From positions 195,606,827-195,670,826 of the forward strand of contig NC_039362.1 in assembly GCF_003573695.1 (NCBI RefSeq): a DNA stretch of 64,000 bases. The letters run 5' to 3'. A model generated the notes under the pieces. The model was not told the DNA's origin and searched no databases. It was given only the letters and a program-made list of their open reading frames with translations. The position numbers and the translations under genes were made by a program. The DNA is from Papaver somniferum (lineage: Eukaryota > Streptophyta > Magnoliopsida > Ranunculales > Papaveraceae). This document shows positions 10,534 through 21,565 of this stretch, one piece after another. Numbering within the stretch: the first letter of the stretch is position 1; every line of letters begins with the position of its first letter.

Positions 10534-12915
10534 TGATGAGTGCCAAATATTGTATATATTTATCCCTTTTTGTTGGCATTTAACTCATCTTTTGTGCAGT
10601 AATTCTACATTTTATCCCATATTCTGTATTTTCATTGTTTTCAAGAATAAATATTTTTATTAATTAATTTTGCATTTTTAGGTAATAAATAAAGTTCGGA
10701 TGACTTGCGGAGCAAAAAGAGCAGAAAAGTAGTGAAAAGCCGGGAGAAATCACGCAAGGAAGCCGCGAAGAATGGTGCGCACAACCTCATTTTCTACACA
10801 CAAAAACGCCTCCGTTCTCAGCCATCAGATCAGTTCTCAGAAGCATCCGATGGTCGCTCCTTCATAGAGCATCAAAATCTGAAGTCTCTGCCAAGCACCA
10901 CAGCGCTGAAATTCCAAGCCTTCAGATTAGATGGTAGTTGAATCCAACGGTTGTTCCCTTGCTGTTCATCAAAGTTTGATATCTCCGCCTTACACTACAG
11001 TACCTAACTCCATCAAGTACCGTTCGTTTCGTTGTATCCATTCATCCGACGGTCGCTCCTCGCTTGCCTCCCATCACCGTCCGATCTACCTACCAGCTCC
11101 ACATCCCACGGCTAAGCTTCGCGAAACATCAAAATCTTTATCCCTGCCTCACACCTTAATACCCAAATACCTAATACCCTTCTTCCCAAAACAGTCGACC
11201 TCTCCTCCATCACTTCTCCACAGCAGAGCCTTCCCCTTCCACCTGCTCCACCAACTCGCTGCCACCACCACCAACTCCACAACTGCTCTACCGTACCACC
11301 ATGTCTGCCAAACCACCCTCTTCCCCGACATCACAGACGCCACCATCTCTCCTAACTGTCAAGTTAGTTCATCCATTTCACGGCTCTCACTGATGGCATG
11401 TGAACTCGAGGAACTAGGTTGATAGCTATGATTCGACGCAACAGAGACATGGAGAAGGAGCAGAGAAGAAAGAAGAAGCATGGGTCGACATTTTGAAGCT
11501 GTTTTGTCACGTCAATTAGGTGAAGTTTCAAACCCTAGAAAAATTAGGGTTTTCAAAATTAGGGTTCTGCTTACATTTTTTGTATAAATAGAAGAGATGG
11601 GTATGGTGTAGAAGCTGTTCTTGGACTAGCCAAGTTACCAATTAGGTTTAATTTCATTTTTTGGTTCCAATTTTAATTGCACTGTTAATTTTTAGGGTTC
11701 TTGTTTGGCAATTTTAATTCTCTGTTTAGTAGTTCAAATGTTTGTTATGTTCTTGTTAATTTCATGTTTTAATTTCCTGTTTAATGTGTTCCTGTTTAAT
11801 TTTAATTTGTCATGTTAGTGCCATGTCTAGCTCAACTGTTGTTTTTAATTCACTGTTAGTTTGATGGAATGCTAGGCTAGTTACCTTTGAAGCATTGAAC
11901 TGATTGAGTAATGGAAGAAATCAGTGCTCATAGCAAGCTGATTATCTTGTCATTCCTTTTGTATGCTTAGGATGCAATGTGCTGATTGTGCAATGGAAGA
12001 AATCAGTGCTCATAGCAAGCTGATTATCTTGCCATTCCATTTTTGTTTGCCTGTATTCTTGCCTTAGTTTTGCTCCATTTCAGTTTCACTATCATCCTTG
12101 CCCTTGGCCTTAGGCCTTGGTTCATCTTGCATTGTTCTTTGCTTTTGCCCTGTGTTGCTTTTGTTTGCTATTTTCTCCTGCTGTGCATTTTCTTCACTGC
12201 CTTGTGCTGCTGCTACTTGTTATTCTTGCTGCCTCCCTTTACATTGCTGCTGCAGCTGCTGTTCTTGTTATTCTTGCTGCAACCCTGTTGCTGTTGTTGT
12301 GCTGCTCCCCTTCCACTGCCCTGTAGTACTGCACTGCTGCATTGCTTCCCTTGGCTTGTTCTGCTGTTGTTGCCTCACTGCTGTGCAGTATTGCTGCTGC
12401 TGCATTGCCTTCCTTTCTCTTGCTGCTGCTGCTGCTTCCTCTCCAAAGCCCAGCCCACTGTCTATTGTTTGTACAACTGAGCCCAAGCCTAAGTTTAAGA
12501 CCAAAGCCCAAGTTCATTATTAAGGCCCAATCCAATTCAGGCTTAACCCAAAAGCCTAATTCAAAAGACACTGAGCCCAAGTTCAGTTCACTGTAAGGCC
12601 AAAGCCCATTTACACTTCAAAGACCAACTGAGCCCAAGCTCAGTTCATTTTATTGTTATCAAACCCATTAGTACTCAAAGCCCATTGACCACTCTAAAGA
12701 CCAATAGCAATCTAGGAACTCAAATAGTTAGAACACTACAAAACACTCCCGATCTCTGTGGATCGACCCGTACTTGCACGAGCTACATCTGACGACCGTG
12801 CACTTGCGGTATTACTGTAGGCCCCCGTTTTTATTGCGCTTAATTTTATACATATCTCCGGGCCCACCAAGTTTTTGGCCGGGGATAATTTTTATACCCT
12901 TTTCAAAGCCTGCCA
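10534..12915 (+). repeat. Element A 3' LTR (2382 bp)
   Basis: Copy of 4340-6718, preceded by the polypurine tract and followed by the TSD GTATA. Differences from the 5' copy include an extra CTG triplet and scattered substitutions. Confidence 0.93.
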
Positions 12916-12920
12916 GTATA

Positions 12921-13001
12921 TCCCCAGGTCTATCCCCAGGACTTTCTGAATTATTGGCTCCAGAAAATAACAATGGGGGAGATAGAGATGAGCGACGTTA
13001 G
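12921..13001 (+). pseudogene. C-terminal tail of the PMD-like gene, downstream of element A
   Basis: Removing element A and one GTATA copy puts this directly in frame with the low-complexity tail ending at 4339. The reading is GGFPG, then ISPGLSPGLSELLAPEN and a Gly/Asp/Arg-rich end, with a stop at 12999-13001. The exact frame match across the empty site supports the reconstruction of the insertion. Confidence 0.75.
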
Positions 13002-13154
13002 AGATATTATTGTAATTTTTAATTCCACTACATTTATAGTTTTCATTTTAAAAGTACGACAGTCTTTAATTAAATAAAATTACATATGTTTAAAAGTAAG
13101 TGTTTTACTTTGGCTTCACTAAATTACGACGGACTACACATTACATTAGCTTCA

Positions 13155-13595
13155 CTAATGAGAAGAAGTACTAGGTGGAACAACAATACCAAGGAAGGGG
13201 TTGAAACTGTTCAACACCTTAAGGATTTCAAAACATTTGACGAAAGGAAAAGCCACATTTTTCCATCTTCGCCGTTCAGCCAACGATCTTGTCACCATCT
13301 CAGCATTAGTTTCACCTCTCAGTCGGTATCGATTTACGTGTATGGTTAAAACTACAAACTCATTTACTTCTTTCTTAATTGTACCAAAACGATATTCTAT
13401 GTCAGATATAGAACGACGACTCGGATTACGAATGTCACTGCATAACCCATCGTGAATAACCACCCAGAAAATCACCCATGGATAGTTTGCCGAAGCAAGA
13501 TGAGTAGATAAAAAAACATAGTTTCTGCAAATAGATTCATCATCTTCTTTAGCATACGGAACTCGCCGAACTAACAGGGGCCGAGACATGTTCAA
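13155..13595 (-). CDS. Myb/SANT-like protein of PIF/Harbinger type
   Basis: 146 codons from ATG 13595 (a second ATG two codons on). Residues about 15-60 fit the start of a Myb/trihelix-like domain (KEDDESICRNYVFLS, then FW.VI). RRSISDIEYRFGTIKKEVNEF follows the R.....(E/N)R(W/F).TI...V..F pattern of the plant Myb-like proteins that accompany Harbinger transposases, often annotated in databases as glutathione S-transferase T3-like. FVKCFEILKV near the C-terminus fits the usual F..CWEIL ending. In Harbinger systems such proteins bind the terminal repeats and bring transposase to DNA; that role here is inferred. The frame is open, unlike its PMD partner. Confidence 0.65.
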   Translation of the reverse strand: MNMSRPLLVRRVPYAKEDDESICRNYVFLSTHLASANYPWVIFWVVIHDGLCSDIRNPSRRSISDIEYRFGTIKKEVNEFVVLTIHVNRYRLRGETNAEMVTRSLAERRRWKNVAFPFVKCFEILKVLNSFNPFLGIVVPPSTSSH

Positions 13596-13977
13596 TCAAG
13601 AATTGAGAGTGAAGAGAAGAATGTGTGAATTTAGAGTTGAAATGAGGAGTATTTATAGAGTTCAAAAAATGTAGCCGTCGGATCACCGAATTTTTCAGCT
13701 GTTCGGATGGAGCCGTTGGCGCCATTGGGTCAGACGCTGGCGTTTTTGTTAATGACTCTGGCGATGTACGCATAGAGAAAACGCGGGCGTCGATATGAAT
13801 AGCGCTAGCGTTAGTAGGGATGACGCGCGTCCTTACAACAGACGCGCGCCGGATGTTCCGACTCGATGTTCAAATCAACAGATCTGTTCATTTGAACATC
13901 CATTTTTCATGTTTGTTCATTCCATAGTGGGAGCAAAATGAACAAACTCTGAGTTTTTTCATCCCATAGGAACTGCT
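13596..13977 (-). promoter_or_regulatory. Right subterminal region of the Harbinger-like element with Myb gene promoter
   Basis: A minus-strand TATA box, CTATAAAT (13651-13658), lies about 55 bp before the ATG. Beyond it are GC-rich repeats (ACGCGGGCGT at 13781-13790, GACGCGCGT near 13822) and the right terminal repeat reading CATAGGAACTGCT up to 13977, where the CACTA element interrupts it. No gene occurs here. Confidence 0.6.
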
Positions 13978-14180
13978 CACTAGTGGAAAATAGCAGTTTC
14001 TCAACCGTCAGGGAAAGTCATATATACGAGTTAAATGACCTGTTTTAACGGTCGCGGAAATGGTCGTTGTTTGATTTTCTTTTTCATCTATAACGTGGAT
14101 CTGCGGGTCGCGGAACAACCTTTATCAACGAACGATTTTAACGTTCAAGGTGTTAGGACTGACCTTGATCGGTCGTAGAT
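13978..14180 (+). repeat. CACTA left terminal and subterminal repeats
   Basis: CACTAGTGGAAAA is followed by subterminal motifs such as AACGGTCGCGGAAATGGTCG, GGGTCGCGGAAC and GATCGGTCG in both orientations. Related GGTC/GACC motifs recur at 48630-48800. In CACTA elements such repeats bind the TnpA-type protein. Confidence 0.75.
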
Positions 14181-15589
14181 ATATATTTTAATATTAAAAA
14201 AAATAGATTCAGAATTGGCTGAATGGCTGCAGCCGTTCTGAATGGGCTGAAATGAAATAATCTGACTGAACTAAAATAAAACTCAAATAATTATACCAGT
14301 TTAACAACTTCAGAATAACATTCCATTAAAACATTATATTCATTGCAAAATTCATAATCTAACACAAAGAGGATTCAAATCGTTAATTCACAACAATACA
14401 AGCCCAAATAAGTTCATGGTTTCTTAAACATAAACTCAAACCATCAACATAAAAGAGTACAATTTTATACAGAAACTGAAACGACAAATATACAAGGACT
14501 AACATTTTTACTATCCAAAGAAACAAAAATGAAAGCAAAAGTGGAACGTTCTCGGTTAGCAAGAGGATGAAGCAACTTTTGTCGTTCCAGGACCTGAAAA
14601 TACACAATGATTTCAGAAAAATAAGTTGATTTCATCATTAAACATATAATAAGTCAGAAAAAAGCAGTCCATTGTGTTCACAGCAATTCAAAAATGCTCC
14701 TATTTAAAGATGATCTAGTCTTGTAAGTGTAAGCTTAAGCTAAATCTGAGTGTTATTGAAATTATTCCATATTTTTGTTGAATATAGTCTCGAGAATACT
14801 AGATTGGTACTACATAAATGATCAAATCAACAAAATTGTGAGCTTGAATGGTGGTGACGGTAGCAGTGAATGTTCGTGGTAGTGGGTCTGCATGAACCAC
14901 AAACAGCCACCAAGACCACCACCGCCTTTAAATTGAACTTTGTAGTGAAAGAAATGAAGAATTACAACTTACATACGTACGCATACCAGTAGATAGTCTT
15001 TACCCTAACTTTATAGTGCCTTTTCAGCTTTAAAAGCAAGCACCTGCATCAAGTAGATATAGTTAGTTTGGATCCTTCTTCAGTTTGTTGGAATATTAAG
15101 CAAAATTTGTTGTTCATCGACTTGAAATTCCACAAAGATTTCATGAAAAATCAGTCCATTTCATCATTATTCACCAGAAAAAATTATAAGAAAAAATTGA
15201 AAACAAAAAGGTATTATCACAAATGGTGGAAGAAAACATTTAGAAAACTCAGGTCTAAATCTAACACATTACCTCCTTCATAATCAATGTCGTACATAAC
15301 AAGACGCACCGCAAGAACGACTTTACGAAACCAATAAAAGGGTACAGAGCCAAAATTACCTCGACATTTTTACACAACTAAAGGAGTTTGTGGTGTTTCC
15401 TACAATTCTGAAGAAGCTAAACTCAAAGTTACTCCGAAAAAGATAACAAGACACGGTTGTTCCAACTATAATGACAGACTGTAGACCTCAAGGATATAAT
15501 ATCCTCATTTTTGACTATCATGTGATTCACATTCAAAATCAGAAGATACAAATATTAAAACCATGAGACCTACCATCAAATCGCATGTA
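14181..15589. other. CACTA interior, no certain gene
   Basis: AT-rich DNA. On minus an exon-like piece with a good acceptor (TGTATTTTCAG) starts at about 14595 and reads GPGTTKVASSSC then a stop, resembling a terminal coding exon plus 3' UTR of a captured plant gene I cannot name. Other frames (for example 14383-14607 minus, 15068-15283 plus) show no domain. Confidence 0.4.
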
Positions 15590-15876
15590 TTAGCTCCATG
15601 AGATATATTTGCCATCATTTTCAGTCATAGTTGTATCATGTGAACTTGATGCTTGTCCACTTCCTTTTTCTTCTGCCCTTGCAGCAATCTCCTGTCTTTC
15701 CCTCTCTTCCTCCATTGAAGCTCTAAAAGCAAGAGCAAGCTCAAGTTCCAAGTTGGGATCCACACCAAATTCATAGCCAGCAACATCACCTTCCACTGTT
15801 GTTCCAACAAAAGCTGCAAAGGCACTCCCTCCTTCTCCATCCCTAGTAAATATGGGTGTGTTGCAAGCGCCTCAGC
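15590..15876 (-). pseudogene. RPN10: Captured fragment of RPN10 (26S proteasome ubiquitin receptor)
   Basis: On minus the peptide reads TPIFTRDGEGGSAFAAF, then GDVAGYEFGVDPNLELELAL and SMEEERERQEIAAR. This matches the region around the first ubiquitin-interacting motif of plant RPN10 (STPIFTGDGEGG...FGVDPN.DPELALALR.SMEEERARQE). The tail QASSSHDTTMTEN also fits. The von Willebrand A domain and the later motifs are absent. Two motif changes are visible: Asp-Pro to Glu-Leu before ELAL, and FTG to FTR. The fragment is open but lacks a proper start and runs into an unrelated end (KYISWS, stop). I infer capture by the CACTA element. Confidence 0.8.
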
Positions 15877-16527
15877 GTGTAACATGTAGAATCATATATG
15901 TTCCTCAATCCAGATGGTCATAGACTTGTAGGAAAGTTTTATAAAAGAGAATAAAGCAAATGCACCCAACAAATTGGTACTAAAAAATGACTTGAACAAT
16001 TAGTAAAAATCCCACTAACTATTACAATGATTTTTTTAATCACTAACTGATCTGATTGTGGTGTACAAACTCAAAGGTTTCAAGACAAATGTAATTTCAC
16101 TAAGTCATTTGGTATTATATGTCCATCGCATGGAATTGTTTCAATTTTGTTTCTGTATATATATCTTAACTGGGAGGGAACAATAATTTGGAATTATTTT
16201 TTCCATTAAGTGTCGTAATATTCAATGATGTCAAAAGATTCTGTCGGCTTAGAATCTTTTTCAGCCACTAACAAATCTAATATTCAATGCACACATACTT
16301 CTACGAATCCCATATTTTAGTTACTTCAAATATGTACCAAATGTCGGTACCTTATACTTCAACTGTACATGCTTTTTGTAATGGTAGCACATAGAAATTT
16401 TGACATACACATGTACTACATGGGCCTAAATAACATAAAGGCAAGTAAAAAACAAGCATTTATACCCATTATTCACGAAGACAATATATACTATGCACTT
16501 TGAATAAGTAATCAAGTTGTCACTTAC
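15877..16527. other. CACTA interior, no gene seen
   Basis: AT-rich, possibly intron and flanking DNA of the captured RPN10 piece. Nothing recognisable. Confidence 0.4.
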
Positions 16528-16604
16528 CCAGTGAAGGATATATCCAGCTCTATGGAGGCAAAGGTAGCTCATTCATCTCAAAGTCAGCATTCAACTGCCA
16601 TCAG
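16528..16604 (-). pseudogene. Exon-like captured piece with splice-site borders
   Basis: Read on minus, a 77-bp segment lies between an acceptor-like TTGTCTTGTAG and a donor-like GTAAGTG. One frame reads LNADFEMNELPLPP before a stop. The parent gene was not recognised. Confidence 0.35.
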
Positions 16605-16639
16605 CTACAAGACAATAAACTAACTCAGGTTCTCTTTCT

Positions 16640-17200
16640 AAACAAACTCAGGTCACAAGATAAAAGAAAACAACAAAGGAGAATTGCATAACCAAAAGAC
16701 CATACGTTACCACTTATATGCTAGTAGAACGGAAAACTAAGATATGAGCCCAAATCTGAAGTGAAAGCACTAAAGCAAAAGCAAGAATATATACCCATGT
16801 ATATTAACTTATTTATCTCCAATTCAGTTGCCACCTGCAAAATCCAACCATCCAAAATCCCATCAAATGAGATTTTAAAAATTGTAGAAACTACATGACA
16901 TAACCTACAAAACCATATACTAACTTAGTTTCCCTTTCAAAACAAATTTATGGCACAAGATAAATGAAAAAAATAAAGGAAAACTTGCAAAGAACTAAAA
17001 GACCATACATTGCCACCTTTTAGTAGAACAAAAAAACTAAAATATGAACCCAAATATAATACAAAAGCACTAAGCAAAAGAAAAAATCTATACCCATGTA
17101 TATGAACTTCTTTATCTCTAAGTTGGATGGCACCTGCAAAACACAACCATACACAATCCCATCAAATGAGATTTTACAAAGTAGAAAATACTACAGGACA
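16640..17200. repeat. Diverged tandem duplication (about 295 bp unit)
   Basis: Two copies, about 16640-16900 and 16930-17200, share long collinear stretches such as AATCCCATCAAATGAGATTTT (16855 and 17154 regions). Each contains, on minus, an approximately 40-bp exon-like unit between TTTTGCAG and GTATA (16795-16835 and 17094-17133), reading VATELEINKLIYMG and VPSNLEIKKFIYMG. Divergence is substantial, so the duplication is old and may predate capture by the CACTA element. Confidence 0.6.
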
Positions 17201-17235
17201 TCATTAATGAAACAAAAACGATTTCAATCAACATT

Positions 17236-17536
17236 TATAAGGTTGCGAGAATGTCGCAAGCCATATCCGAAAATAAAGGACAGATTAGCTTCCATCCACT
17301 ATGTATTTCCCTATAAATAGTCGTTGTGTTGTAAAGGAAAGGGAGAGATCATTTTTGAGTAAGAAACAAGTAAATAGGAGAGAGAAAATCTAGAGCAGTG
17401 GTTATTCTCGATTCCTTTATCTTTTCTTGTAAATTGTTCAAAGATTCATCAATAAAATTAAGATTGTTAATCTAAAATGAGTTGAATGTTAATGAAATCA
17501 TATGACGGGTGTAGTGTAGGATTTCCTGCAACTACA
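17236..17536 (+). repeat. Element B 5' LTR (about 301 bp)
   Basis: Begins TATAAGG (TGTAAGG in the 3' copy, so the terminal TG is mutated) and ends CAACTACA. A TATA box CTATAAATAG is at 17311-17320. It is followed at 17540-17557 by the primer-binding site TGGCGCTAGAAACAGGGA, close to the type reported for Ogre/Tat elements. Confidence 0.85.
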
Positions 17537-17645
17537 TAATGGCGCTAGAAACAGGGAATCTGAAGATCGAAAGTTGAAGATTGTTGTTGAGATTGTTCAA
17601 ATCAAGAAAGTGATTAAATAAATCAGTGAACCAGTTAAAAGAAAA

Positions 17646-18812
17646 ATGATTAGAGTCAATGAAGATGACAAAAGATTGGAGTGTAATATGATAACAAAAA
17701 CAATGGTTAATGAATTCCATGAAAACATCAAAGGAAGAATACATAAACAAAATTTTGAAGGAAGGAAGGTTATGGCGGTAGAAAATACATCACCCTTGAA
17801 AGATTGGGAAAAGCAAAAAATCACATTCATGGCAGCAGAAATACCAAAAGAAAATTTGAACCACACATCTCCATTGGTTATTACAGTGCCTATTACGCGA
17901 AAAGAGAAGGGGACAACAACAAAATCCATGGAAGAATGGATACTGAACATAACTTTAGTCGATACAGGAAGTTCAGTAGATATAATATTTTACCATGCGT
18001 TCAGGGGAATGGGATTTAAATATGAAGAAATTTTCAGTTCAACATATCTTGTTCATGGCTTTGGAAAATCCACAACAAAACCTAAAGGAGAAATAGTGGT
18101 ACGAATTCCACTAGGAGAGATCAAAACACACGTGACACCATGCGTGGTGGATATGGAATCTCCATATAATATGTTGCTAGGAAGACTATGGATACATGCG
18201 ATAAAAGATGTAGTATCAACGTTGCATCAATGTATTAAATTCCCTATACCAAATGGAATAGGTGAAATCAGAGGAGATGTTGACAATGCGAAACTATGTC
18301 ATCAAATTGAAGTAAAACATTATGAAGGACAAGCAAAAAGGAAACAATTTCGCAGAAAGTTGGCAAAGGAAGAAAAGAAAGAAGAAGAATTTAAAGTATA
18401 CATGATAAGGGAAAAAGAAGGCAGGGGAATACCCAGAGAAATTTCAGAAGAAGGAGAAGGACCTGTGAAAACAATAAAAGAACCAACACCAATGGGAGAA
18501 CCCAAGTCCAGTTACACTGCCGCAGAACAACCAAAAGAAGTAAACGTTGGGACTATAGAAGAACCTTTAATATTGAGAATTGGAACCAAGATGGATGTAG
18601 AAGAAGAAGAAAGAATTGTTAACCTTTTGCGAGAATATAAAGACGTTTTCGCAGGGAGCGTGGATGAGATACCGGGAATAGATCCATCAATTGCATGCCA
18701 CAAGTTGGAGATTAACAAGAATGTGAGACCATTTAAACAAAGAATAAGAAAAATCGCAACAGCTTACCATTCCCAAATAGAAGAAGAACTACAGAAAATG
18801 CTTGATGCATGA
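17646..18812 (+). pseudogene. Element B protease and start of reverse transcriptase
   Basis: 388 codons. Residues about 97-180 are a retroviral-type aspartic protease with catalytic LVDTGSS (Asp 106) and a later YNMLLGRLWIH block. A Lys/Glu-rich linker follows (about 220-300), then the N-terminal reverse transcriptase segment ending RPFKQRIRKIA. It opens only about 90 nt after the PBS, so the whole gag gene is missing. The frame ends at a TGA after KMLDA, and the reverse transcriptase continues in the same reading phase. Confidence 0.8.
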
Positions 18813-18851
18813 ATCATAAGAGAAGCTAAATACCCAGAATGGATAGAGAAT

Positions 18852-20009
18852 ATGGTCATTGTCCCAAAGAAAAACAAAGGAATAAGGATTTGCATAGATT
18901 TCACTGATTTGAACAAAGTTTGTCCTAAAGATAGTTTTCCTTTACCAGATATTCCTCAAATGGTGGAATCCGCAGCTGGAAATGATAGGATATCGTCTTT
19001 AGATGGGTACAAAGGATATAACCAAATCCCTCTCGCTGAAGAAGATCAAGAACATACTGTTTTCTTCGCCCCTAGAGGTTTATATTGTTACACGAAAATG
19101 CCATTTGGTTTGCGAAATGCGGGAGCGACATATCAAAGAATGGTATAGAAGGTGTTCGCGAAATGGATACACAAAACATTAGAAATATACGTGGACGACA
19201 TGTTAGTAAAGAGTAAAGAAGCCAAAGACCATGTACAGGACCTGAGGGAGATTTTTGAACAAATGCGACAGTATAACATTAAACTGAATCCTGAGAAGTG
19301 TACTATTGAAGTTACATCGGGAAAATTTTTAGGCTACATTGTATCAAAGGAAGGAATACAGGTTGATCCAGAAAAAGTGCAAGCAGTTCGTGACATGCCA
19401 ACACCAGCAATAATAAAAGATGTACAGAAGTTGAATGGACTTTTAGCTTCGCTGGGGAGATTCATTTCGCGATCATCAGACAAATGCAAATATTTTTTCG
19501 ATATACTTAAGAAGGGTGCGAAATTCAAATGGAATGATGAATGCGAAAAAACTTTTCAAGGGATCAAAGAACATCTTATGAATACAACTATTTTACAAAA
19601 AGCAGAATCAGGAGAAGAATTAATGATCTATCTTGCGACGACATCGCATGCATTAAGTGCCATGTTATTGCGAATAGACACAAGAGTGGAGAAACCCATC
19701 TATTACATTAGCAAAACTTTTAATACTGCTGAGAAGAATTACCCAAAGATTGAGAATCTAATCTTAGCATTAGTTTATGCATCATTTAAGCTCCGCATAT
19801 ATTTTCAAGCGCACAAGACAAAGGTATTAACAAAAGTACCAATTGAATCAGTGATGAAGAATTCAAAAAGATCAGGAAGAGTGGAAAGATGGAATGCACA
19901 AGTAGGCCACTTTGATATTAAATATGAAATTTTGTCTTCACCAAAATCACAAGTTGTTGCAGATTTCTTGGCAGAATTTCCTTTAGAAGAAGATGAAGCG
20001 GTAAAATAA
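18852..20009 (+). pseudogene. Element B reverse transcriptase and RNase H
   Basis: Palm domain in two parts split by a TAG at 19147-19149. The first holds VPKKNKGIRICIDFTDLNK and MPFGLRNAGATYQ; the second holds the catalytic IYVDDMLVKS (residues 12-21) and FLGYIVSKEGI. The RNase H follows with a weak first-Asp region (LMIYLATTSHALSAMLL), suggesting a changed first catalytic residue, then KPIYYISKT and SQVVADFLAEF. Collinear with the Tat consensus. Confidence 0.8.
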
Positions 20010-20078
20010 ATGATGGATATAGAAGAAGAACACGGAGATCCAAAAGACTTATTAACATAACCAAATAGATGGGAGATA

Positions 20079-21565
20079 TTGGTAGATGGATCATCAAATG
20101 GAGAAGGCAATGAAGTTGGAATTGTTTTCATTTCTCCAGAAGGAGGGAAGATGGCTTTTTCATTCAGATTGGAATTCGCATCCACTAATAACGAAATGGA
20201 ATATGAAGCTGGGATACATGCCTTAAAATTCGCAATACAAATGAAACTAGAAAATACCAGGATCACTAGTGATTCGCAGCTAGTTATTCGCCAAATAAAA
20301 GGATAGTACACTACAAATGAACCATCCTTGAAGAAATACAAGAAACTCGTTGAAGAATTGTCAGCGAAAATCCCAAAAATAAAATGGAGGAACATTTCAA
20401 AGAAGGATAACAGACTCGCAGACGCTTTTGCTTCCATCTCAAGCATGATGACATATGCAACTGCGAGATACATAAAAATACAAACACTTCTGTCACCATC
20501 AATCAATAAAGAAGAAGAAGAAGTGAACGTGATGATAATAGACGGTGAAGAAGAAGAACAAACGAACAATATCGCAGATTGGAGAACAGAACTTCACGCA
20601 TATTTGGCGAAAGGAGAAACACCAAGAAATAGATTGGAAATACACAAGTTAAAAAGCCGCGCAACGAATTATGAATTAAGAGATGGGCTGTTATACCGAA
20701 AATCCTTTAATGGACCATCACTCAGATATTTGACACGAGAGGAAGGAGAAAAAGTGCTAAAAATGTTACATAGTGGGGATGCTGGCAATCATAGCGGGGG
20801 AAGATCTTTGGCACATAGAGCAAAAATGCAAGGCTATTACTGGCCATACATGCACGAAGATGCAAAATAAATATCAAGACGTTGCGAAGATTGTCAGCGT
20901 CATGGAAAGAAAATACATGCACCTGGAGCACCATTGTCATCTTCAACCAGTGTGTGGCCTTTTGGAAAGTGGGGCTTAGATATTGTGGGACCATTTTTAC
21001 CAGGTTCTGGACAAAGAAGATACTTATTAGTCGCAACAGATTATTTCACAAAATGGACAGAAGTGAAGGAAGTACAACATATTCGCGACAAAGATATCTT
21101 TACATTCATATTTGAAAATATCTTTTGCAGATTCGGAATTCCTACGCAGTTGGTATCTGATAATGGGAAACAGTTTGAAGGACAGAACATAGAAATGTTA
21201 CTTAATGCATTTAAGATAAAATGTGGAAAGTATACTCCTTTGTTTCCACAAGCTAATGGGCAGGTAGAAGCAACAAACAAAACAATTGCAGATATATTAA
21301 AGAAGAAATTTGAAGGACATCATAGAGCATTGTGCGAACAAGTACATAATGCAGTATGGGCTTATAATACAACTAGAAGAAAAGCTACTGGAATGTCACC
21401 TTTTTGTTTAACATACGAAGTTGAAGCGTGTTACCAACAGAAGTTGTTATTCCGACAACAAAGAGAGAAGCTTGGGAGAAAAATCTTAGTGCGGGTTTGA
21501 TCTTAAACAAACTTCATGAATTAGAAGATAGAAGAGAAAGAGCTTTACAACATATGGAGAATTAT
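20079..21565 (+). pseudogene. Element B second RNase H and integrase, cut by element C
   Basis: ILVDGSSNGEGNEVGIVF, NNEMEYEAGIHAL and TSDSQLVIRQIKG give the D-E-D pattern of the additional RNase H specific to Tat elements. A stop at 20304-20306 separates it from the linker and the integrase zinc-binding region (HRAKMQGYYWP, with CEDCQRH after another stop near 20868). The integrase core (20934-21500) has WGLDIVGPF (Asp 16), VSDNGKQF (Asp 76) and GQVEATN (Glu 112). A frameshift near 21430 precedes the C-terminal part, which element C interrupts at 21565. Confidence 0.8.

Larger units (their letters stand above)
4340..12915 (+). mobile_element. Element A: non-autonomous Athila-like Ty3/gypsy retrotransposon
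   Basis: The element is full length, with near-identical LTRs (4340-6718 and 10534-12915) that start TGATGAG and end GCCTGCCA, flanked by the TSD GTATA (4335-4339 and 12916-12920). The primer-binding site is TGGCGCCGCTGCCGGGGA, the usual Athila type. The interior holds a decayed gag piece and one unrelated open frame; there is no protease, reverse transcriptase or integrase. By eye the LTRs differ at a dozen or so positions plus a few indels, so insertion is fairly recent. It shares LTR start, PBS and 3' untranslated DNA with element C, which encodes pol. Confidence 0.93.

Noticed and set aside
17221..17240. TSD for element B
   Set aside because: ACATT on the left and GGAAT on the right do not match; a shifted AATCAA match is not at the LTR borders.
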